32,500 nucleotides of DNA, taken from NCBI GenBank assembly GCA_030141605.1, contig JAQGDQ010000256.1, positions 1-32,500 on the forward strand, in the 5' to 3' direction. The translations under genes were made by a program, and so were the position numbers. Source of the DNA: Tubiluchus corallicola (lineage: Eukaryota; Priapulida; Priapulimorpha; Priapulimorphida; Tubiluchidae). Positions 32,001-32,500 of this stretch are shown here, one piece after another. A model generated the notes under the pieces. That model was not told the origin of the DNA. It searched no databases and saw nothing but the letters and a program-made list of their open reading frames with translations. The stretch's first letter is position 1. Every line of letters begins with the position of its first letter.

Positions 32001-32228
32001 AGCATTTTTTTATGAAAAATGTAATAAAAAATATTAGAGTAAATGTACATTTCTCTGATAAAATGATATATCTGCTACTTACCGAGATGCCATTTTCCAA
32101 CCATGCCAGTTTTGTAGCCATTTTCTTTCAAAAATTCTGCTATGGTTAGCTCACTTGCTGGGAGCCCCTGTGTGCTATTTTGTGGATACACACGACTGCT
32201 TCCCACAACGCCTACACGAGCTGCTAAC
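25538..32228 (-). CDS. Arylsulfatase (ARSA/GALNS-like), 3' part of a split gene, partial
   Basis: Sulfatases of this family hydrolyse sulfate esters of glycolipids or glycans in lysosomes or outside the cell. Five exons are seen: 32228-32083, 31746-31634, 28810-28646, 28392-28222 and 26046-25538. Junctions use GT-AG and keep phase where both sides are visible. Motifs appear in family order: GKWHLG (lysine and histidine of the active site), a serine in LPLSN, SSDNGG (metal-binding Asp-Asn), GLLR-GDKG with the active-site lysine, FEGGVRVP, DGFSMWPILQG, and a Cys-rich tail with CC and CSC like that of ARSA. NxT/S sites are present (NST, NLT, NET). The formylglycine CxPSR motif and signal peptide should lie upstream, beyond 32500. 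The stretch expected to hold PFFLY and the HxP histidine, between 31634 and 28810, was not found; two transposon relics sit there. ARSA and GALNS subtypes cannot be separated from this fragment. Confidence 0.93.
26747..27709. mobile_element. Inverted-repeat DNA transposon with 8-bp target duplication
   Basis: GTCTCTAA occurs at 26739-26746 and again at 27710-27717, exactly flanking the element. Its ends are inverted repeats: CCGCGTTTCCACTGCG on the left matches, with one mismatch, the reverse complement of the right end (CCGCTTTTCCACTGCG), and similarity continues through CGCACAGAC-type repeats. The terminal bases are offset by two between the ends. TGCGTCCGCA-type motifs recur subterminally, and GTCTGTGCGT is repeated near the right end. 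An 8-bp duplication suits hAT, P or Merlin groups; I cannot assign the superfamily. It is inserted in the 28222-26046 sulfatase intron. Confidence 0.65.
26963..27127 (+). CDS. Short ORF inside the transposon, start of a MADF-like domain
   Basis: The frame begins MEEEQIVDAVEIRHALTK and runs 54 codons. The start resembles the first helix of MADF DNA-binding domains (E-E-x-L-I-x-x-V-x-x-x-x-x-L), which accompany some DNA transposons. The conserved tryptophans of a full MADF domain are not seen, so this is a truncated remnant or a first exon (aag|GTAGAA near 27086). Function in transposition is inferred only. Confidence 0.3.
   Translation: MEEEQIVDAVEIRHALTKVIPNIVTSILQGSCGPKWPFNLILKVESLIIIKIRH
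28222..28392 (-). CDS. Arylsulfatase exon with FEGGVRVP motif
   Basis: This exon is 171 bases, phase 1 at both ends, with acceptor cgtcttgcag|GT and donor gatg|GTAAGT. Joined to the preceding exon it restores GLLR-GDKG-RFFEGG, the same length as the ARSA segment that holds the second active-site lysine. It continues with VPSIAWWPGVIKSG and VNTMDVLPTIADIIGVPLP, typical of the sulfatase core. Confidence 0.93.
28646..28810 (-). CDS. Arylsulfatase exon with YGD and SSDNGG motifs
   Basis: This exon is 165 bases from acceptor cctttctag|GG to donor agag|GTAACT, entering and leaving in phase 1. It encodes FYGDNVREMQWQVQEIMDTL, then a segment ending LFSSDNGGQEDLCREGGSNG and LLR. The Asp-Asn of SSDNGG is the metal-binding pair of sulfatases. 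The reading frame stays open upstream to about 28869 (PYKNSTFLG just before FYGD), and those residues also resemble the family, so the true 5' edge may lie further upstream. Confidence 0.9.
28951..29788. mobile_element. Non-autonomous inverted-repeat DNA transposon (838 bp)
   Basis: The left end GCCCATTTCACAGTGAGGA (28951-28969) is the reverse complement of the right end at 29770-29788 with one mismatch in 19. The flanks are TTAA on the left and TTAG on the right, suggesting a TTAA or TTA target duplication as in piggyBac or Harbinger elements. An extra CACTGTGAAATG copy lies inside near 29670, and a small palindrome (AATTCCTCGTGAGGAATT) lies near 28992. No transposase frame remains. It sits in a sulfatase intron. 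Confidence 0.65.
30462..30970 (-). mobile_element. LINE reverse transcriptase relic (L2/CR1-like)
   Basis: Minus-strand pieces in order resemble non-LTR reverse transcriptase: FHHDCSALHYLQCVSVILKV, then LKSADDTYNF (the ADD catalytic box), then after a frame change INCDHIESNLHTVQEWCFRN-KMSLNI, ending at a TGA at 30680-30682, and then LEELNMLDVYINSKLKFFNV-DYNVRLNVRLFYLHKSF. The EWC..N.MSLN and L.VYI..KL......RLFYL blocks match the region after the active site in L2-type elements. About 15-20 residues seem deleted between the last two blocks. The fragment lies in a sulfatase intron. Confidence 0.6.
31634..31746 (-). CDS. Arylsulfatase exon with NHGFDY motif
   Basis: This exon is 113 bases. It enters in phase 1, so the split codon GGC completes the Gly of KWHLG, and leaves in phase 0 at cag|GTAAAT. 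It encodes HLPHNHGFDYVGHNLPLSN and then IVWCKYRQ. The NHGFDY block and the following serine match the conserved segment after KWHLG in ARSA and GALNS. Confidence 0.9.
32083..32228 (-). CDS. Arylsulfatase exon with GKWHLG motif
   Basis: This exon is 146 bases, entering in phase 2 (one G completing a codon, probably the Arg of TGR) and leaving in phase 1. The acceptor is ataggcag|G and the donor is tcg|GTAAGT. It encodes LAARVGVVGSSR at its start, then SELTIAEFLKENGYKTGMVGKWHL, split in two here only by reading order. This corresponds to the part of ARSA just after the formylglycine helix. The lysine and histidine of KWH are catalytic residues in the family. Confidence 0.93.
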
Positions 32229-32500
32229 CTGCCTATGATAGTTAAAGTTCGAATAGTAAAATATGTGAATAGTGAATAGTGAAAAGTAAAGTAACACTAA
32301 ATTCTGTAGACTTGATGAAACTATTTTACAATAAAAGGAACTGCTTACAAGATACCTTAAAGTATATAAATATAGTAAGTTAATTCTAGAAACAGAGACA
32401 ATTTGTGACAGACTTGAAACCTAATTATCACATTAAATTTTTACAAGTAAACTGTGTTTAAGAGCCGAACAGTGTTCACATTTGAAATAAAGAGTGTCGA

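Overview
The window reads as nuclear DNA of an invertebrate metazoan. It is AT-rich, the one clearly recognisable gene is split by GT-AG introns, microsatellites are frequent, and decayed or non-autonomous transposons are scattered throughout. There are no operons and no bacterial ribosome-binding sites. I cannot name the lineage from sequence alone.

The firm gene is on the minus strand at the right end. It is the 3' part of an arylsulfatase related to ARSA/GALNS, with five exons between 32228 and 25538. The exons upstream of 32228, which should carry the CxPSR formylglycine motif, lie beyond the window. Four of the five exons join in phase with motifs in family order (GKWHLG, SDNG, GDKG, FEGGVRVP, Cys-rich C-terminus). 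The segment expected between 31634 and 28810 (PFFLY...HxP) was not found. That intron holds an 838-bp inverted-repeat transposon and an L2/CR1-like reverse transcriptase relic. The 28222-26046 intron holds a second inverted-repeat element with an 8-bp target duplication.

The most interesting candidate is a compact two-exon minus-strand gene at 17358-16609. A signal-peptide exon joins in phase to a terminal exon with ten cysteines, giving a predicted 96-residue secreted precursor of no family I recognise.

The rest is weaker. The plus strand has candidate exons at 2657-2743, 7107-7369, 11552-11831 and 13143-13271 + 13626-13700, and a TATA-preceded ORF at 7475-7693. The 13143/13626 pair has consistent phase and good splice sites; the others are single exons or ORFs. 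A CpG-dense patch with CRE motifs lies at 18421-18725.

Repeats, left to right: a tetranucleotide patchwork (about 480-951), a GGT array (1430-1509), GA (9103-9153), a hAT-like element (9940-10663), GT/GC (12655-12778), a TTA-to-GAT array (14989-15224), a decayed Cys-rich gene fragment (15330-15761), a 144-bp foldback (20581-20724), AAT (23195-23231), and the transposons inside the sulfatase introns. Most remaining intergenic DNA shows nothing I can assign.
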